Assembly: GCF_022179545.1 (NCBI RefSeq)
Contig: NZ_AP025518.1
Coordinates: 4,464,001-4,528,000, forward strand
Length of the DNA: 64,000 bases
Source of the DNA: Mycolicibacterium fortuitum subsp. fortuitum
Lineage (GTDB): Bacteria > Actinomycetota > Actinomycetes > Mycobacteriales > Mycobacteriaceae
Direction: 5' to 3'
Positions 36,741-47,082 of the stretch are shown here, piece by piece. Positions within the stretch are counted from its first letter, which is position 1, and every line of letters starts with the position of its first letter. A program made the translations under genes and the position numbers. Under the pieces are notes generated by a model. It saw only the letters and a program-made list of their open reading frames with translations, made no database searches and was not told the DNA's origin.

Positions 36741-38059
36741 GCGTTCGTTCCTTCCATACGCAGCACGCTGTTGATGGTCTGCACCGCGTCGAGATCGGCC
36801 AGCGCCTCGACGGTTTCCGAGAGCGCTGCATCGGTGGCCTGATGGGTCACCACCACGATGCGCGCGCCGCAGGGCTGCCCCTCCTCGTCGACCATGCCCT
36901 CCTGGCGCACCTCGGCGATGCTGACCTCGCGCTTGGAGAATTCTGCCGCCACCGCGGACAACACGCCGGGTTTGTCCGAGACGTTCATGTTGACGTAGTA
37001 GCGGGTGGGGATGAAGCCGATCGGCGCGATCGGCAGCTTGGCGTACTTGGACTCGCGCGGTCCCCGGCCGCCCTGGACCCGGTTCCGCGCGGCCATCACG
37101 ACGTCGCCCATCACGGCCGATGCGGTCGGCGCGCCGCCGGCGCCCTGCCCGTAGAACATCAGCCGACCGGCCGCCTCGGCCTCGACCACCACCGCGTTGA
37201 AGGCTCCGTTAACTGCGGCCAGCGGGTGTGTCAACGGCACCAACGCCGGGTAGACACGGGCCGAAACACGTTGCTTGCCTTCGTCAGTGGTGAGCCGCTC
37301 GCAGATGGCCAGCAGCTTGATGGTGCAGCCCAGAGCCCGAGCGGACTCGAAGTCGGCGGCACTCACCTTGGTAATGCCTTCGCGGTAGACGTCATCGGCG
37401 GTGACCCGAGTGTGGAAGGCGATCGAGGCGAGGATCGCGGCCTTGGCCGCGGCGTCGTAACCCTCGACATCGGCGGTGGGGTCAGCCTCGGCGTAGCCGA
37501 GTGCACTGGCATCGGCCAGCGCCGAGGTGTAATCGGCTCCGGTGCTGTCCATCTCGGACAGGATGTAGTTGGTGGTGCCGTTGACGATGCCGGCCACGCG
37601 CACCACCGTGTCGCCGGCCAATGACTGGGTGAGCGGACGGATCACCGGGATCGCGCCGGCCACAGCGGCTTCGAAATACAGGTCGACGCGCGCCTTTTCG
37701 GCAGCCTGCGCCAGCTCGCCGGTGGACTGCGCCATCAGTGCCTTGTTGGCGGTGACCACCGACTTGCCCTGCTCGAGGGCGGCCAGGATGGCCTTGCGGG
37801 CCGGCTTCACCGGGCCCATCAACTCGACCACGATGTCGACGTCGTCGCGCGACACCAGCTCGACGATGTCGTCGGTGAGCAGGTTCTTCGGTACGCCGCG
37901 GTCACCGGAGACCTTGCGCACCCCGATCCCGCGCACCTCGAGCGGCGCTCCGATGCGGGCCGCGAGGTCGGTGGCGCTCTCGTTGATGATGCGAACCACT
38001 TCGCTGCCGACGTTGCCGAGCCCCAATACCGCTACGCCGATGGGCTTCTCATCACTCAT
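36737..38059 (-). CDS. hom: Homoserine dehydrogenase
   Basis: A 440-residue NAD(P)-dependent enzyme that reduces aspartate semialdehyde to homoserine. It has a Rossmann motif [16 protein letters not shown], catalytic-domain signatures [14 protein letters not shown] and [17 protein letters not shown], and a C-terminal ACT domain from about residue 350 ([18 protein letters not shown]), which normally gives threonine feedback. I start at the ATG at 38059. It overlaps the lysA stop as ATGA, and upstream in-frame residues are inside lysA. Confidence 0.95.
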
Positions 38060-39480
38060 TGACCACTCACCTCCAGGCTCAAAAGATCGTCGACGGTCTC
38101 CCGACGGAGCACCAGCCGCGACGTGCCGTCCTTCACGGCCACCACGGCGGGTCGGCACAACAGGTTGTACCGGCTCGACATCGAATAGCAGTAGGCGCCG
38201 GTGGCGGCAACGGCCAGCAAGTCACCGGGTTCGATGTCATCGGACAACCAGGTGTCGCGGACCACGATGTCGCCCGTCTCGCAGTGCTTGCCGACGATGC
38301 GCGCCAGCGTCGCAGATGCATCACTGCTCCGGGACACCAGTCGCGCGTCGTACTCGGCGTCATACAGCGCCGGGCGGATGTTGTCGCTCATACCGCCGTC
38401 GACGCTGACGTAGCGACGCTGCGCGGTGGCGCTGACCGCCACGTCCTTGACGGTGCCGACTTCGTAGAGCGTGATGGTGCCCGGTCCGGCGATGGCGCGG
38501 CCAGGTTCCACGACCAGCTTGGGAGTGGGCAGACCGACGGCCTCGGACTCGCTGCGGACGATCGCCTTCAACTTGTCGGCCAATTCCTGCATTGGTGGCG
38601 GATCGTCTTGCGGCACATAGGAAATGCCGAGACCGCCGCCCAGGTCGATGACCGACATCTGCGATGTCTTCTCCACACCGAATTCGGAGACGACGTCGCG
38701 CAGGAGGCCGATCACGCGGTGCGCGGCCACCTCGAACCCGGCCACGTCGAAGATCTGGCTTCCGACGTGGCAGTGCAATCCGACCAGGCGCAGGTTGTCC
38801 GTGGCGAACACCTTGCGCACCGCCTCCATCGCGGCGCCGCTGGCCAGCGACAGGCCGAACTTCTGGTCCTCGTGGGCGGTGGAGATGAACTCGTGGGTGT
38901 GCGCCTCGACGCCCGGGGTCACCCGGACCAGCACGTCCTGAACGACGCCCGCCTCCCCGGCGACGCGGTCCAGGCGCTCGATCTCGATCAGGGAATCGAC
39001 CACCACATGGCCGACCCCGACCTTGACTGCGGTGGAGAGCTCGGCGACGGACTTGTTGTTTCCGTGCAACGTGATTCGCTCAGTCGGGAAGTTCGCATGC
39101 AGCGCGACGGCGAGCTCTCCCCCGGTCGCCACGTCGAGCGACAGACCCTCCTCGTTGACCCAGCGGGCGATCTCGCTGCACAGGAATGCCTTGGCGGCGT
39201 AGTGCACGTGATCGCCGCCGCCGAATGCCGCGGCGATGTCGCGGCAACGGGACCGGAAGTCGTCTTCGTCGATCACGAACAGCGGGGTCCCGTATTCGGC
39301 CGCCAGTTCGGTCACGGCGACCCCGGCGATCGACACCACACCGTCGTCACCGCGAACCAGATTGCGCGGCCACACGTTCGGAGCCAGCAGCAGGATCTCG
39401 TCCGGGGTCTGCGGCTTGGCGGGCGCGCCCGGATGATGGATCTCGTCGGCGTGCCGGGGCCCGGCGGGGTGCGCGTTCAC
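38056..39480 (-). CDS. lysA: Diaminopimelate decarboxylase
   Basis: A 474-residue PLP enzyme (fold III) that makes lysine from meso-diaminopimelate. The PLP lysine is K97 in [42 protein letters not shown] and GGGLGISY are family motifs. The first 25 residues, rich in H and P, are extra compared with the M. tuberculosis protein as I recall it, so a later start is conceivable. GTG start overlapping the argS stop. Confidence 0.95.
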   Translation of the reverse strand: MNAHPAGPRHADEIHHPGAPAKPQTPDEILLLAPNVWPRNLVRGDDGVVSIAGVAVTELAAEYGTPLFVIDEDDFRSRCRDIAAAFGGGDHVHYAAKAFLCSEIARWVNEEGLSLDVATGGELAVALHANFPTERITLHGNNKSVAELSTAVKVGVGHVVVDSLIEIERLDRVAGEAGVVQDVLVRVTPGVEAHTHEFISTAHEDQKFGLSLASGAAMEAVRKVFATDNLRLVGLHCHVGSQIFDVAGFEVAAHRVIGLLRDVVSEFGVEKTSQMSVIDLGGGLGISYVPQDDPPPMQELADKLKAIVRSESEAVGLPTPKLVVEPGRAIAGPGTITLYEVGTVKDVAVSATAQRRYVSVDGGMSDNIRPALYDAEYDARLVSRSSDASATLARIVGKHCETGDIVVRDTWLSDDIEPGDLLAVAATGAYCYSMSSRYNLLCRPAVVAVKDGTSRLVLRRETVDDLLSLEVSGQ

Positions 39481-41126
39481 ATGCGCTCCGGGGCGGTCAC
39501 ACCGAGGATCGCCAGACCGTTGGCGATCACCTGGCGGGTGGCTTCACACAGCGCCAAGCGCGCAGCGTTCAGATCGCCTGCTTCCTCGTCGCCCTGGGGC
39601 AACACGCGGCAGGCGTCGTAGAACCGGTGGTAGTCGCCGGCCAGGTCTTCCAGGTAGCGGCACACGCGGTGCGGTTCCCGCAGTGCCGCAGCGGCTTTGA
39701 GCACCCGGGGAAACTCGCCCAGGTTACGGATCAGGATGCCCTCTTTCTCATGGGACAGCAGATCCAGGTGCGCGGTGTCGGCGGTGACCCCGAGGTCGGC
39801 GGCATTGCGGGCCAGCGCCGAGAGCCGAGCGTGCGCGTATTGCACGTAGTAGACCGGGTTTTCGTTGGACGCACTGGACCACAGCGCCAGGTCGATGTCG
39901 ATCGGGGTGTCCACCGAGGAGCGGATCAGTGAGTACCGGGCGGCGTCGACGCCGATGGCCTCGACGAGATCGTCGAGCGTGATGACGGTGCCGGCCCGCT
40001 TGCTCATCCGCACGGGCTGGCCGTCGCGGACCAGGTTGACCATCTGGCCGATCAGCACCTCGACGGTGGCGGGGTCCTCGCCCAGTGCGGCGGCAACCGC
40101 CTTGAGCCGGGCGATGTAGCCGTGGTGGTCGGCCCCGAGCATGTAGATGCACAGGTCGAACCCGCGCTCACGCTTGTCGAGGTAGTAGGCGATGTCACCG
40201 GCGACATACGCCGGATTGCCGTCACTCTTGATGACGACGCGGTCCTTGTCATCACCGAATTCGGTGGTGCGCAGCCAGGTTGCGCCATCCTTCTCGTAGA
40301 TGCTGCCGGTCTCACGGAGCTTGGCGATGGCCTGCTCGACGCGACCGGACGTGTGCATCGAGTCTTCATGGGTGTAGACGTCGAAGTCGGTGCCGAACTC
40401 GTGCAGGGATTCCTTGATGTGGGTGAACATCAGGTCGACACCGACCTCACGAAAGACTTCCTGCTGCTGCTCGGCGGGCAGGTCCATCACATCGGGCCGC
40501 TTGGCTTGCACGGACGCGGCGATGTCGGTGATGTAGGCGCCGGCGTAGCCGTCCTCCGGGGCCGGCTCCCCCTTGGCCGCGGCGACCAGCGAGCGGGCGA
40601 ACCGGTCGATCTGGGCGCCGTGGTCGTTGAAGTAGTACTCGCGGGTGACGTCAGCACCCTGCGTGGTCAGCAGCCGGCCCAGCGCATCGCCCACCGCAGC
40701 CCAGCGGGTGCCGCCGATGTGGATGGGTCCCGTCGGGTTGGCCGAGACGAATTCCAGGTTGATCTTCTCAGCGAGCTCGGTGGAGTTGCCGTAGGTCGCA
40801 CCCGCAGTCAGCACGTTGGTGACGATGACGCCCTGCGCCGAGGCCTCGATGCGCAGGTTGACGAAGCCGGGCCCGGCCACCTCGGCCGTCGCGATGCCGT
40901 CGGCCGCCGCGAGCGCGGTGGCCAACCAGCCGGCCAGCTCGCGCGGATTGACGCCGACCTTCTTACCGAGCTGCAGCGCGAGGTTGGTCGCGTAGTCGCC
41001 GTGCTCGAGGTTGCGCGGGCGCTCGACCGTGACGGTGTCGGGCAACGCGGCGGGGTCCAGGTCGTGTTCGGTCAGCACTGCGGCGGCAGTAGCCTTGAGC
41101 AGCTCTGCAAGGTCGGCGGGGGTCAC
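39477..41126 (-). CDS. argS: Arginyl-tRNA synthetase
   Basis: A 549-residue class I synthetase. The HIGH motif is [13 protein letters not shown], the KMSKS-like loop is [11 protein letters not shown], and a C-terminal DALR anticodon-binding domain ends the protein. The start is GTG. It is first in the lysine/threonine run and lies back to back with a tRNA-Arg gene on the opposite strand, 105 bases away. Confidence 0.96.
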   Translation of the reverse strand: MTPADLAELLKATAAAVLTEHDLDPAALPDTVTVERPRNLEHGDYATNLALQLGKKVGVNPRELAGWLATALAAADGIATAEVAGPGFVNLRIEASAQGVIVTNVLTAGATYGNSTELAEKINLEFVSANPTGPIHIGGTRWAAVGDALGRLLTTQGADVTREYYFNDHGAQIDRFARSLVAAAKGEPAPEDGYAGAYITDIAASVQAKRPDVMDLPAEQQQEVFREVGVDLMFTHIKESLHEFGTDFDVYTHEDSMHTSGRVEQAIAKLRETGSIYEKDGATWLRTTEFGDDKDRVVIKSDGNPAYVAGDIAYYLDKRERGFDLCIYMLGADHHGYIARLKAVAAALGEDPATVEVLIGQMVNLVRDGQPVRMSKRAGTVITLDDLVEAIGVDAARYSLIRSSVDTPIDIDLALWSSASNENPVYYVQYAHARLSALARNAADLGVTADTAHLDLLSHEKEGILIRNLGEFPRVLKAAAALREPHRVCRYLEDLAGDYHRFYDACRVLPQGDEEAGDLNAARLALCEATRQVIANGLAILGVTAPERM

Positions 41127-41231
41127 GAGGGTCCATCCTATGGTCTGGGGTCCCCGCGCCCCGAATCCGTATTCGCCTCGACATGCGCTACGCTATGCAA
41201 GCCCAATCGGCGCAGCTGATCTTCAGCCCGC

Positions 41232-41304
41232 GCCCCCGTAGCTCAGGGGATAGAGCGTCTGCCTCCGGAGCAGAAGGCCGCAGGTTCGAATCCTGCCGGG
41301 GGCA
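41232..41304 (+). tRNA. tRNA-Arg (anticodon CCG)
   Basis: A 73-base cloverleaf. The acceptor arms GCCCCCG and CGGGGGC pair fully with discriminator A. The anticodon stem CTGCC/GGCAG-type loop carries CCG, and the T-loop GTTCGAATC is standard. The 3' CCA is not encoded, as is common in actinobacteria. It reads CGG codons, frequent in this GC-rich genome. It borders the variable region to its right. Confidence 0.95.
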
Positions 41305-41357
41305 CTCTTTCTACCAGCGGAAACGCTCCACGACAGCAAGCCCACGGTTGAAGTCGG

Positions 41358-42260
41358 CTACACCGCGTTGTCTGGCCAGCCGGATACTGCAGGCTGCATA
41401 TCCGGCTTGGTATTGATCGGCCGCCCGCCGGCGTTCCGCACATCACGTCCATCAGGCAGCCGGTCGCTACATTGCTGTCGCCGGCGCTCGAAGTCAGCAA
41501 AAGTCTCGTGGTAATCGCTGCCGCCGAATCCCGGAGCAGATTCCCACTTACTGTCGGGAGCGGCGCCCCGGATGCGCCACGATGAGAAGACGTCGCCCAT
41601 CGGGGCCGGGTTGGGACCTCTCTGAGGAGCAATCGCCGCCCCACTTTCTGGGGCTGCCATTTCGATGTGCCACACCCGAATGGCCTTCATCGGCTCCTTG
41701 GGAGGCCCGGCCCAGCCGCGCAAACCGGTTACGGGGCTGTAGCCATCCGCGTCATCGCGGTACATGTCGAACAGTCCGTCGCACAGGTACGCCCGCCAGC
41801 CACCGTCCACCTCGTCCAACGACAGGATGTGGAAGTACTCGTTGCCATAGAACCGCTTCGATTCATATCTGGGCTGATCCGGGTACACCTCGTCGAGTTC
41901 GTCATCCATGTACGGACGGACAGAGGTCAACATGTACGCAGGTACGTCACGCGGCGAATGATCGGTCAGTTCACGGTTGGCGGGAACCGACCGTTCGAAT
42001 CCGGGGTAGGCAGCGCTCATGTCCGACATCATCTGCGCGACCCGCCAAGACTCCGCATACGCGCGCAGCGGGACCGCAGCGCCCGAGTACAGATCAATGC
42101 CCGGCTCGGCGGTCCATCGAAAACGGAAACCGCTCAGCTTGTCCGATTGTGTTTCATTGCTCGGTATCTGGCGCACATCCGGTTTCTCAGAGGGTGCACA
42201 GGCAACGACGATTCCCAGCGCGAGAGACGCGCTCACAACACTCCGCCACCGGATCATCAC
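41358..42260 (-). CDS. Putative lipoprotein of unknown function
   Basis: A 300-residue protein with an N-terminal lipoprotein signal (basic MMIRWR, hydrophobic stretch, lipobox VVAC with C21). The mature part has no family I can name. It contains several Trp/Tyr-rich segments such as YFHILSLDEVDGGWRAYLC and a proline-rich tail. The gene lies just right of tRNA-Arg and is convergent with it. It is divergent from the acyl-CoA dehydrogenase gene. It is likely anchored outside the membrane. Confidence 0.7.
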   Translation of the reverse strand: MMIRWRSVVSASLALGIVVACAPSEKPDVRQIPSNETQSDKLSGFRFRWTAEPGIDLYSGAAVPLRAYAESWRVAQMMSDMSAAYPGFERSVPANRELTDHSPRDVPAYMLTSVRPYMDDELDEVYPDQPRYESKRFYGNEYFHILSLDEVDGGWRAYLCDGLFDMYRDDADGYSPVTGLRGWAGPPKEPMKAIRVWHIEMAAPESGAAIAPQRGPNPAPMGDVFSSWRIRGAAPDSKWESAPGFGGSDYHETFADFERRRQQCSDRLPDGRDVRNAGGRPINTKPDMQPAVSGWPDNAV

Positions 42261-42326
42261 CGTCCCCTCTCACGGTCGACTCGGCACTCGAAGCAGCCGA
42301 TCCCTCCACCCACAATCAGGATTCAA

Positions 42327-42350
42327 CTCTATAGAATATTTTCTATAGAG
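42327..42350. promoter_or_regulatory. Perfect palindromic operator upstream of the acyl-CoA dehydrogenase operon
   Basis: The arms 42327-42336 (CTCTATAGAA) and 42341-42350 (TTCTATAGAG) are exact inverted repeats around a 4-base TATT spacer. It lies 20 bases upstream of the acyl-CoA dehydrogenase start and 66 bases upstream of the divergent lipoprotein gene. The second gene of the operon is a GntR regulator, the natural candidate to bind it. Confidence 0.7.
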
Positions 42351-42370
42351 CTCCAGGGAAGGAAGCCGCA

Positions 42371-43528
42371 GTGATCACGTTGTCCGCCGAAGAGCAGGCC
42401 ATCGTCAGTACCGTCCGCGACTTCGTCGACAAGCAGGTCCGCCCCGTGGCCCGCGAGCTTGAGCACGCCAACACCTACCCCGAAGTGCTCATCGAGGCGA
42501 TGAAGGAGATGGGCATCTTCGGGCTGGCGATTCCGGAACCGTACGGCTTCGCCGCGGTTTCGATGCCCTGCTATGCCCAGGTCACCGAAGAGCTCGCGCG
42601 CGGTTGGATGAGCCTGGCCGGCGCCATGGGCGGGCACACCGTGGTCTCGAAACTGTTGCTGCAGTTCGGCACCGAGGAGCAGAAGGCGAAGTATCTGCCG
42701 CGAATGGCCACCGGTGAACTGCGCGCCACGATGGCGCTCACCGAACCCGGCGGCGGGTCCGATCTGCAGGCCATGCGCACCGTCGCAGTCAAAGACGAAT
42801 CCGGCTATGTGATCAACGGTTCGAAGACGTGGATCAGCAATGCCCGCAAGGCCGGCCTCGTCGCGCTGCTGTGCAAGACTGATCCCACCGCCAGCCCCGC
42901 CCACAAGGGTGTCTCGATCCTGCTGGTGGAGAAGCTTCCCGGCTTCACGGTCTCCAAGGACCTGCCGAAGCTGGGATACAAGGGCGTCGAGAGCTGTGAG
43001 ATCAACTTCGTTGACTGCCATGTGGATTCGGATGCCCTACTCGGCGGCGCCGAAGGGCGGGGCTTCGCCCAGATGATGAAGGGGCTCGAGGTGGGCCGGA
43101 TCCAGGTTGCCGCGAGAGCGACCGGTGTGGCCCGCGCCGCCTTCGACGATGCACTGCAGTATGCGCAGGAGCGGGAGAGCTTCGGCGTGCCGATCTGGCA
43201 GCACCAGTCCGTCGGCAACATGCTCGCCGATATGGGGACCAAGCTCTACGCCGCACGCAGCCTCCTGCTCGACGCGGCGGAGCGGATCGATGCCGGTGGG
43301 CGCTGTGACATGGAGGCGGGCATGGCCAAGCTGTTCGCATCCGAAACCGCGATGGAGATCGCGTTGAACGCGGTTCGCATTCACGGCGGCTACGGCTACT
43401 CCACGGAATACGACGTCGAACGCTATTTCCGGGACGCACCGCTGATGATCGTGGGCGAAGGTACCAATGAGATCCAGCGCGGCGTGATCGCCAAGCAGCT
43501 GGTCAAACGCGGCGGCCTCGACATATGA
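42371..43528 (+). CDS. Acyl-CoA dehydrogenase
   Basis: A 385-residue flavoprotein that puts an alpha,beta double bond into acyl-CoA esters. Motifs are ATMALTEPGGGSDLQ (FAD/substrate), YVINGSKTWISNA and the C-terminal IHGGYGYSTEYDVERYFRD with the catalytic-base region, plus VGEGTNEIQR. The GTG start has GGAAGG eight bases upstream. It is coupled by a 4-base overlap to a GntR regulator. The specific substrate is unknown; short or branched chain is likely for this subfamily. Confidence 0.9.
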   Translation: MITLSAEEQAIVSTVRDFVDKQVRPVARELEHANTYPEVLIEAMKEMGIFGLAIPEPYGFAAVSMPCYAQVTEELARGWMSLAGAMGGHTVVSKLLLQFGTEEQKAKYLPRMATGELRATMALTEPGGGSDLQAMRTVAVKDESGYVINGSKTWISNARKAGLVALLCKTDPTASPAHKGVSILLVEKLPGFTVSKDLPKLGYKGVESCEINFVDCHVDSDALLGGAEGRGFAQMMKGLEVGRIQVAARATGVARAAFDDALQYAQERESFGVPIWQHQSVGNMLADMGTKLYAARSLLLDAAERIDAGGRCDMEAGMAKLFASETAMEIALNAVRIHGGYGYSTEYDVERYFRDAPLMIVGEGTNEIQRGVIAKQLVKRGGLDI

Positions 43529-44229
43529 GGCGAGCCGTGACCGGGAACCCGAAGCGGCGCACGCCGATGCGGTTGTCCGACGTCGCCTCGGCACATGTGC
43601 GCGAACTCATCGTTTCGGGGCAGCTGCATTCCGGAGAGTTCATCCGTCCCGAGACGCTCGCCGACGAACTCGGCATCAGTGCCACGCCGGCCCGCGAGGG
43701 CCTGCTGCAGCTGCAGACCGAGGGATTTCTGTCCGTCGAACCCCGGCGCGGGTTCATGGTGACCGCCTTGACGAGCGACGACATCCGCGACATCTACGAC
43801 GCTCAGGCACTGCTGGGTGGTGAACTCGCGGCCCGCGCCGCCGCCGCCATCACACCGGAGACGGTCGACGAGCTCGAACGCATCCAGGAAGCGCTCGAAA
43901 ATGCCGCCGCCGCCAAGGATTTCGACGAAGAGGAACGTCTCAACCATCAGTTCCATGCGGTGATCTACCAATTGAGCGGCTCCCGAAAGATCCGTTGGCT
44001 GATCAAGACCACGCTGGCGTACGCGCCTCGCAAGTTCTTCGCCGCGGTGGAAGGCTGGCCCGAAGCCTCGGCCCAGGATCACCACGCCATCATCGAGCAT
44101 TTGCGCGCCAACGACCCCGAGCAGGCACGCGCCGCCATGGCCCGCCACATCCGCAATGCGGGAACACTGCTCGCCGAGCACCTCTCCCAGGGGGAGACCT
44201 CCACAGGCAAAGATCAGTCCGCGCACTGA
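43525..44229 (+). CDS. GntR/FadR-family regulator with FCD domain
   Basis: A 234-residue regulator. The winged helix-turn-helix covers residues about 15-80 (LADELGISATPAREGLLQLQ). The all-helical FCD ligand domain covers about 90-220, with the metal or ligand histidines in NHQFHAVIYQLSG, DHHAIIEHL and ARHIRNAG. Its ATG overlaps the acyl-CoA dehydrogenase stop, so both are one operon. It probably represses this operon through the palindrome at 42327-42350 until a carboxylate or acyl-CoA ligand is present. Confidence 0.88.
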   Translation: MRRAVTGNPKRRTPMRLSDVASAHVRELIVSGQLHSGEFIRPETLADELGISATPAREGLLQLQTEGFLSVEPRRGFMVTALTSDDIRDIYDAQALLGGELAARAAAAITPETVDELERIQEALENAAAAKDFDEEERLNHQFHAVIYQLSGSRKIRWLIKTTLAYAPRKFFAAVEGWPEASAQDHHAIIEHLRANDPEQARAAMARHIRNAGTLLAEHLSQGETSTGKDQSAH

Positions 44230-44382
44230 AGAGATCTTGAAGTTGGTTGTTGCCGTCCGCAAATAACCCTTCAGCAAACGACGGACGAGGTATAGGGTGA
44301 CTCCATCGCGTCGGCTTCTCAGCAGGGGGCGCGGGAGCGGTGGTGGTGATCAGGGGGAGGAACCCTCCAACACCGCCCACGT

Positions 44383-44419
44383 ATCAGTGGTGATCCGTAT
44401 ACAGCGGGTCACCACTGAT
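44383..44419. terminator. Stem-loop between the GntR gene and the sulfur-transport ATPase gene
   Basis: Bases 44383-44393 and 44409-44419 form a perfect 11-bp stem with a 15-base loop, in the space between two convergent genes. No U-run follows, so it may work as a Rho-assisted or two-way block. The other 150 bases of this gap show nothing I can name. Confidence 0.5.
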
Positions 44420-44423
44420 CTGT

Positions 44424-45161
44424 TTACGGCTTCTCCCCCACCCCGAGCGCGGCGAGCAGTGCCTCACGGTGCGCGACGAACTCCGGATTACGGTAGGTGC
44501 GGGCGTCCGGGGTCTGGAAGTCCAGGCGGCGATCGGCCACGAAGCTTCCGCCGTCCAGGACGAGGACGCGGTCGGCCAGTGTCACGGCTTCGTCGACGTC
44601 ATGGGTCACCAGCAGGACCCCGGGCTGGTACTTCGCGCACAGATCCTTGAGCAGGTGGTGCATGCGAACTCGGGTGAGGGCGTCGAGCGCACCGAAAGGT
44701 TCGTCGGCCAGCAGCAGTGCAGGATTGCGCACCAGTGAGCGTGCCAGCGCCACCCGTTGTTGCTCGCCGCCGGACAGTTCGTACGGCCAGGCCTGCTCGC
44801 GCCCGGCCAGGCCGACGTCGGCGAGAACGGTGGCCGCCCGCTGCCTGACGTCGCGGCCCGACAGGCCGAGCGCGACGTTGTCCAGCACCCGCGACCATGG
44901 CAGCAGGCGGGAATCCTGGAACACCACCGAGACATCTCGGGCAACGAACAGGTCGCCCGCCCCGGCCACGCCGTGGTCCAGCCCGGCCAGTGCCCGCAAC
45001 AGCGTGCTCTTCCCGGAGCCACTGCGTCCCAGCAGCGCCACGAACTCGCCCTTGCGGATGGTGAGGTCCACTGCATCGAGAATCGTTGTGCCGCCGAATG
45101 ATCGGCTCAGTCGTCGGACGACGGCAACTTCGTCGGTCAGGTTCCCAGCGCGCGCCGCCAC
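44424..45161 (-). CDS. ABC transporter ATPase, sulfonate/nitrate/taurine type
   Basis: A 245-residue ATPase of the SsuB/TauB family. Walker A is LGRSGSGKSTLLR, the Q-loop is VVFQDSRLLPW, the signature is ELSGGEQQRVALARSL, Walker B is LLLADEPFGALD, and the H-loop is LLVTHDVDEAV. I use the GTG at 45161 with an AGGAG nine bases upstream. It overlaps the end of the permease gene by 25 bases. It powers the importer formed with the next two genes. Confidence 0.9.
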   Translation of the reverse strand: MAARAGNLTDEVAVVRRLSRSFGGTTILDAVDLTIRKGEFVALLGRSGSGKSTLLRALAGLDHGVAGAGDLFVARDVSVVFQDSRLLPWSRVLDNVALGLSGRDVRQRAATVLADVGLAGREQAWPYELSGGEQQRVALARSLVRNPALLLADEPFGALDALTRVRMHHLLKDLCAKYQPGVLLVTHDVDEAVTLADRVLVLDGGSFVADRRLDFQTPDARTYRNPEFVAHREALLAALGVGEKP

Positions 45162-46015
45162 GACAAGGCTCTCCTCTCGATGGCCCGGACCACGTAGTCG
45201 CCGGTGAGCCCGAACACCGCGTACACCAACAGGCCGACCACCACGACGTCGAGTTGCCCGTACAACCTGGCCTGGGTCATCAGATAACCGATGCCACTGG
45301 TGGCATTCACCTGTTCGACGACCACCAGCGCGGTCCACGAGATGGTGACTGCGAGCCGCAATCCGGTGAAGAACCCGGGCAGTGCCCCCGGGATGGCGAC
45401 CTTGCGGATGAACTGGCTGCGGGACAGGCCAACGGTTTCGGCGAGTTCGACGTGACGGAGGTCGACACCTTTGAGTTGCGCGGTGGTGTTGATGTACACG
45501 GGAATCAGCACGCTGGTGGCGATGATGATGATCTTCATGGTGTCGCCGATACCGAACCAGATGATCGCCAACGGGATGATGGCCAGCGTGGGCACCGCCC
45601 GTTTGACCTGAATCGGCCCGTCGATGATGGCCTCACCGATACGGCTCAGCCCCGAGATCAGCGACAGTGCCAGGCCCAGTGAAACTCCGATCACCAGCGA
45701 GATCGAAGCCAGTTTCAGTGATGCCAGGATGTTGGTCGGCAGTCGGCCGTCCGACCACATCTCGCCCACGGTGCGCAGGATGTCCAGCGGTGGCGGCAAC
45801 GTGCGCGGGTCGAGGATGCCGAGTTGCGAGGTGACGATCCAGACGGCCAGCAGCAGGAGCGGCCCGATTGCGAGCGCGGCAGGGATCGCGCGGCCGGGCC
45901 CGAGCCGGCGCCGACGCTGTGCACCATACCGATGCTCGAGATGCGGATACTCGGTCAGTCCGACGGCATCGGGCGCTGCAGTCGCCGGGGCAGGGGCCGC
46001 CTGGACGGTGGTCAC
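45137..46015 (-). CDS. ABC transporter permease, sulfonate/nitrate/taurine type
   Basis: A 292-residue membrane protein with about six helices and the ABC-permease EAA-like loop (LAETVGLSRSQFIRKVAIPGALPG). The helix GLRLAVTISWTALVVVEQ is typical of SsuC/TauC. The N-terminal 45 residues are cytoplasmic and alanine-rich. It overlaps the binding-protein gene upstream by 4 bases and the ATPase gene downstream. Confidence 0.9.
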   Translation of the reverse strand: MTTVQAAPAPATAAPDAVGLTEYPHLEHRYGAQRRRRLGPGRAIPAALAIGPLLLLAVWIVTSQLGILDPRTLPPPLDILRTVGEMWSDGRLPTNILASLKLASISLVIGVSLGLALSLISGLSRIGEAIIDGPIQVKRAVPTLAIIPLAIIWFGIGDTMKIIIIATSVLIPVYINTTAQLKGVDLRHVELAETVGLSRSQFIRKVAIPGALPGFFTGLRLAVTISWTALVVVEQVNATSGIGYLMTQARLYGQLDVVVVGLLVYAVFGLTGDYVVRAIERRALSWRRALGT

Positions 46016-47070
46016 TGGTTGCCTGCCGTGTTCGCGTTCAGATCGGCGAAGCGGGAATCGAATTCGTCCTTGGCGTGCAGTTCTTTGCCGGGGAACGCGC
46101 CGGCCTGCTGCAGCAGATCGATCGTCTCCTGCTGGGTGTCGAACAGCTCATCGGTGAAGCCCGGTACCGAGGATCGTCCGTCGGCTTCGGCGATGGAGCG
46201 GGCATCTTCGGGGCTGACCTTCTGATCCTTGATCAGGTACTCGTCGATCCAGGTCTGCTTGTTGTCGTTGAGCCACTGCTCGGCGCGGTACCAGGCGATC
46301 ACGAACTCCCGGATCGCTGCGGCCCGGGCCGGATCGGACAGGGCTTCCTGGCTTGCGTACACGTAGTACAGGCCCGGATACGCGCCTGGAGCGTTGGGGA
46401 TCTCGGTGCTGCCCTCCCCCTTGGTGGAGGCGAGATACCGGACCCGGTCCGGTTGCTTGAGCACGGCCGCATTGACCTGATTGGCGCGTAGACCGTCGGC
46501 GAACTCGGCCAGCCCGAGGTTGACCGGCTGGACGTCCTTGATGCTCAGACCCGCGGACTTGAGGTTGCGCAGCACGACCGCCTGCTGCGCGGTGCCCTCG
46601 TTGATGGCAATCTTCTTGCCCGCCAGGTCTTTCAGAGACGCGATACCCGAACCCGGCGATGTCGCCAGCACCAGTCCGTTACCGTCGTACTTCACCGCAC
46701 CGACGATCGGGACCCCGGCGTCGGAATACTGCGCGAGGATCGGCGGCACATCGCCCACCCGGCCCAGTTGCGCATTACCCGAACGGATCGCCTCCAGGCG
46801 CAGCGGCCCGCTGCTGAAGTTGGCGTAGCTGACATCGGCACTGAGCCGGTCCTGTTCACCGGAGAGCGCGAACAATGTCTTGAGCCGGTTCGCGTCGTCG
46901 GCCACCACCAGGCTGGTTCCCTTGGGAACTGCCACCGGAATCGGCGCGTCGGCCGACAGTCCGCCGGCACCCGAAGTCGACGGCCCGGAGGATTGGCAGG
47001 CGCTGGCCAGGCCTGCCACCAGTCCCGCGGCCACTATCCCCCGGGCCAGGCGGGTCAACGAATTACGCAT
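46012..47070 (-). CDS. Substrate-binding lipoprotein of the same ABC importer
   Basis: A 352-residue extracytoplasmic protein with lipobox LASAC (C25). The SsuA/NMT1-like fold is shown by EAIRSGNAQLGRVGDVPPIL, SLKDLAGKKIAINEGTAQQ and LGLAEFADGLRANQVNAAVL. It would catch aliphatic sulfonates or related organosulfur compounds at the cell surface and deliver them to the permease. It follows the monooxygenase gene by 12 bases in the same operon. Confidence 0.88.
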   Translation of the reverse strand: MRNSLTRLARGIVAAGLVAGLASACQSSGPSTSGAGGLSADAPIPVAVPKGTSLVVADDANRLKTLFALSGEQDRLSADVSYANFSSGPLRLEAIRSGNAQLGRVGDVPPILAQYSDAGVPIVGAVKYDGNGLVLATSPGSGIASLKDLAGKKIAINEGTAQQAVVLRNLKSAGLSIKDVQPVNLGLAEFADGLRANQVNAAVLKQPDRVRYLASTKGEGSTEIPNAPGAYPGLYYVYASQEALSDPARAAAIREFVIAWYRAEQWLNDNKQTWIDEYLIKDQKVSPEDARSIAEADGRSSVPGFTDELFDTQQETIDLLQQAGAFPGKELHAKDEFDSRFADLNANTAGNQ

Positions 47071-47082
47071 GTCTGTCCCCTG

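Noticed and set aside
41993..42000. Copy of the tRNA T-loop sequence GTTCGAAT inside the lipoprotein gene as a possible attachment site
   Set aside because: The match is only about 10 bases and does not extend to the tRNA 3' end; no integrase is nearby.
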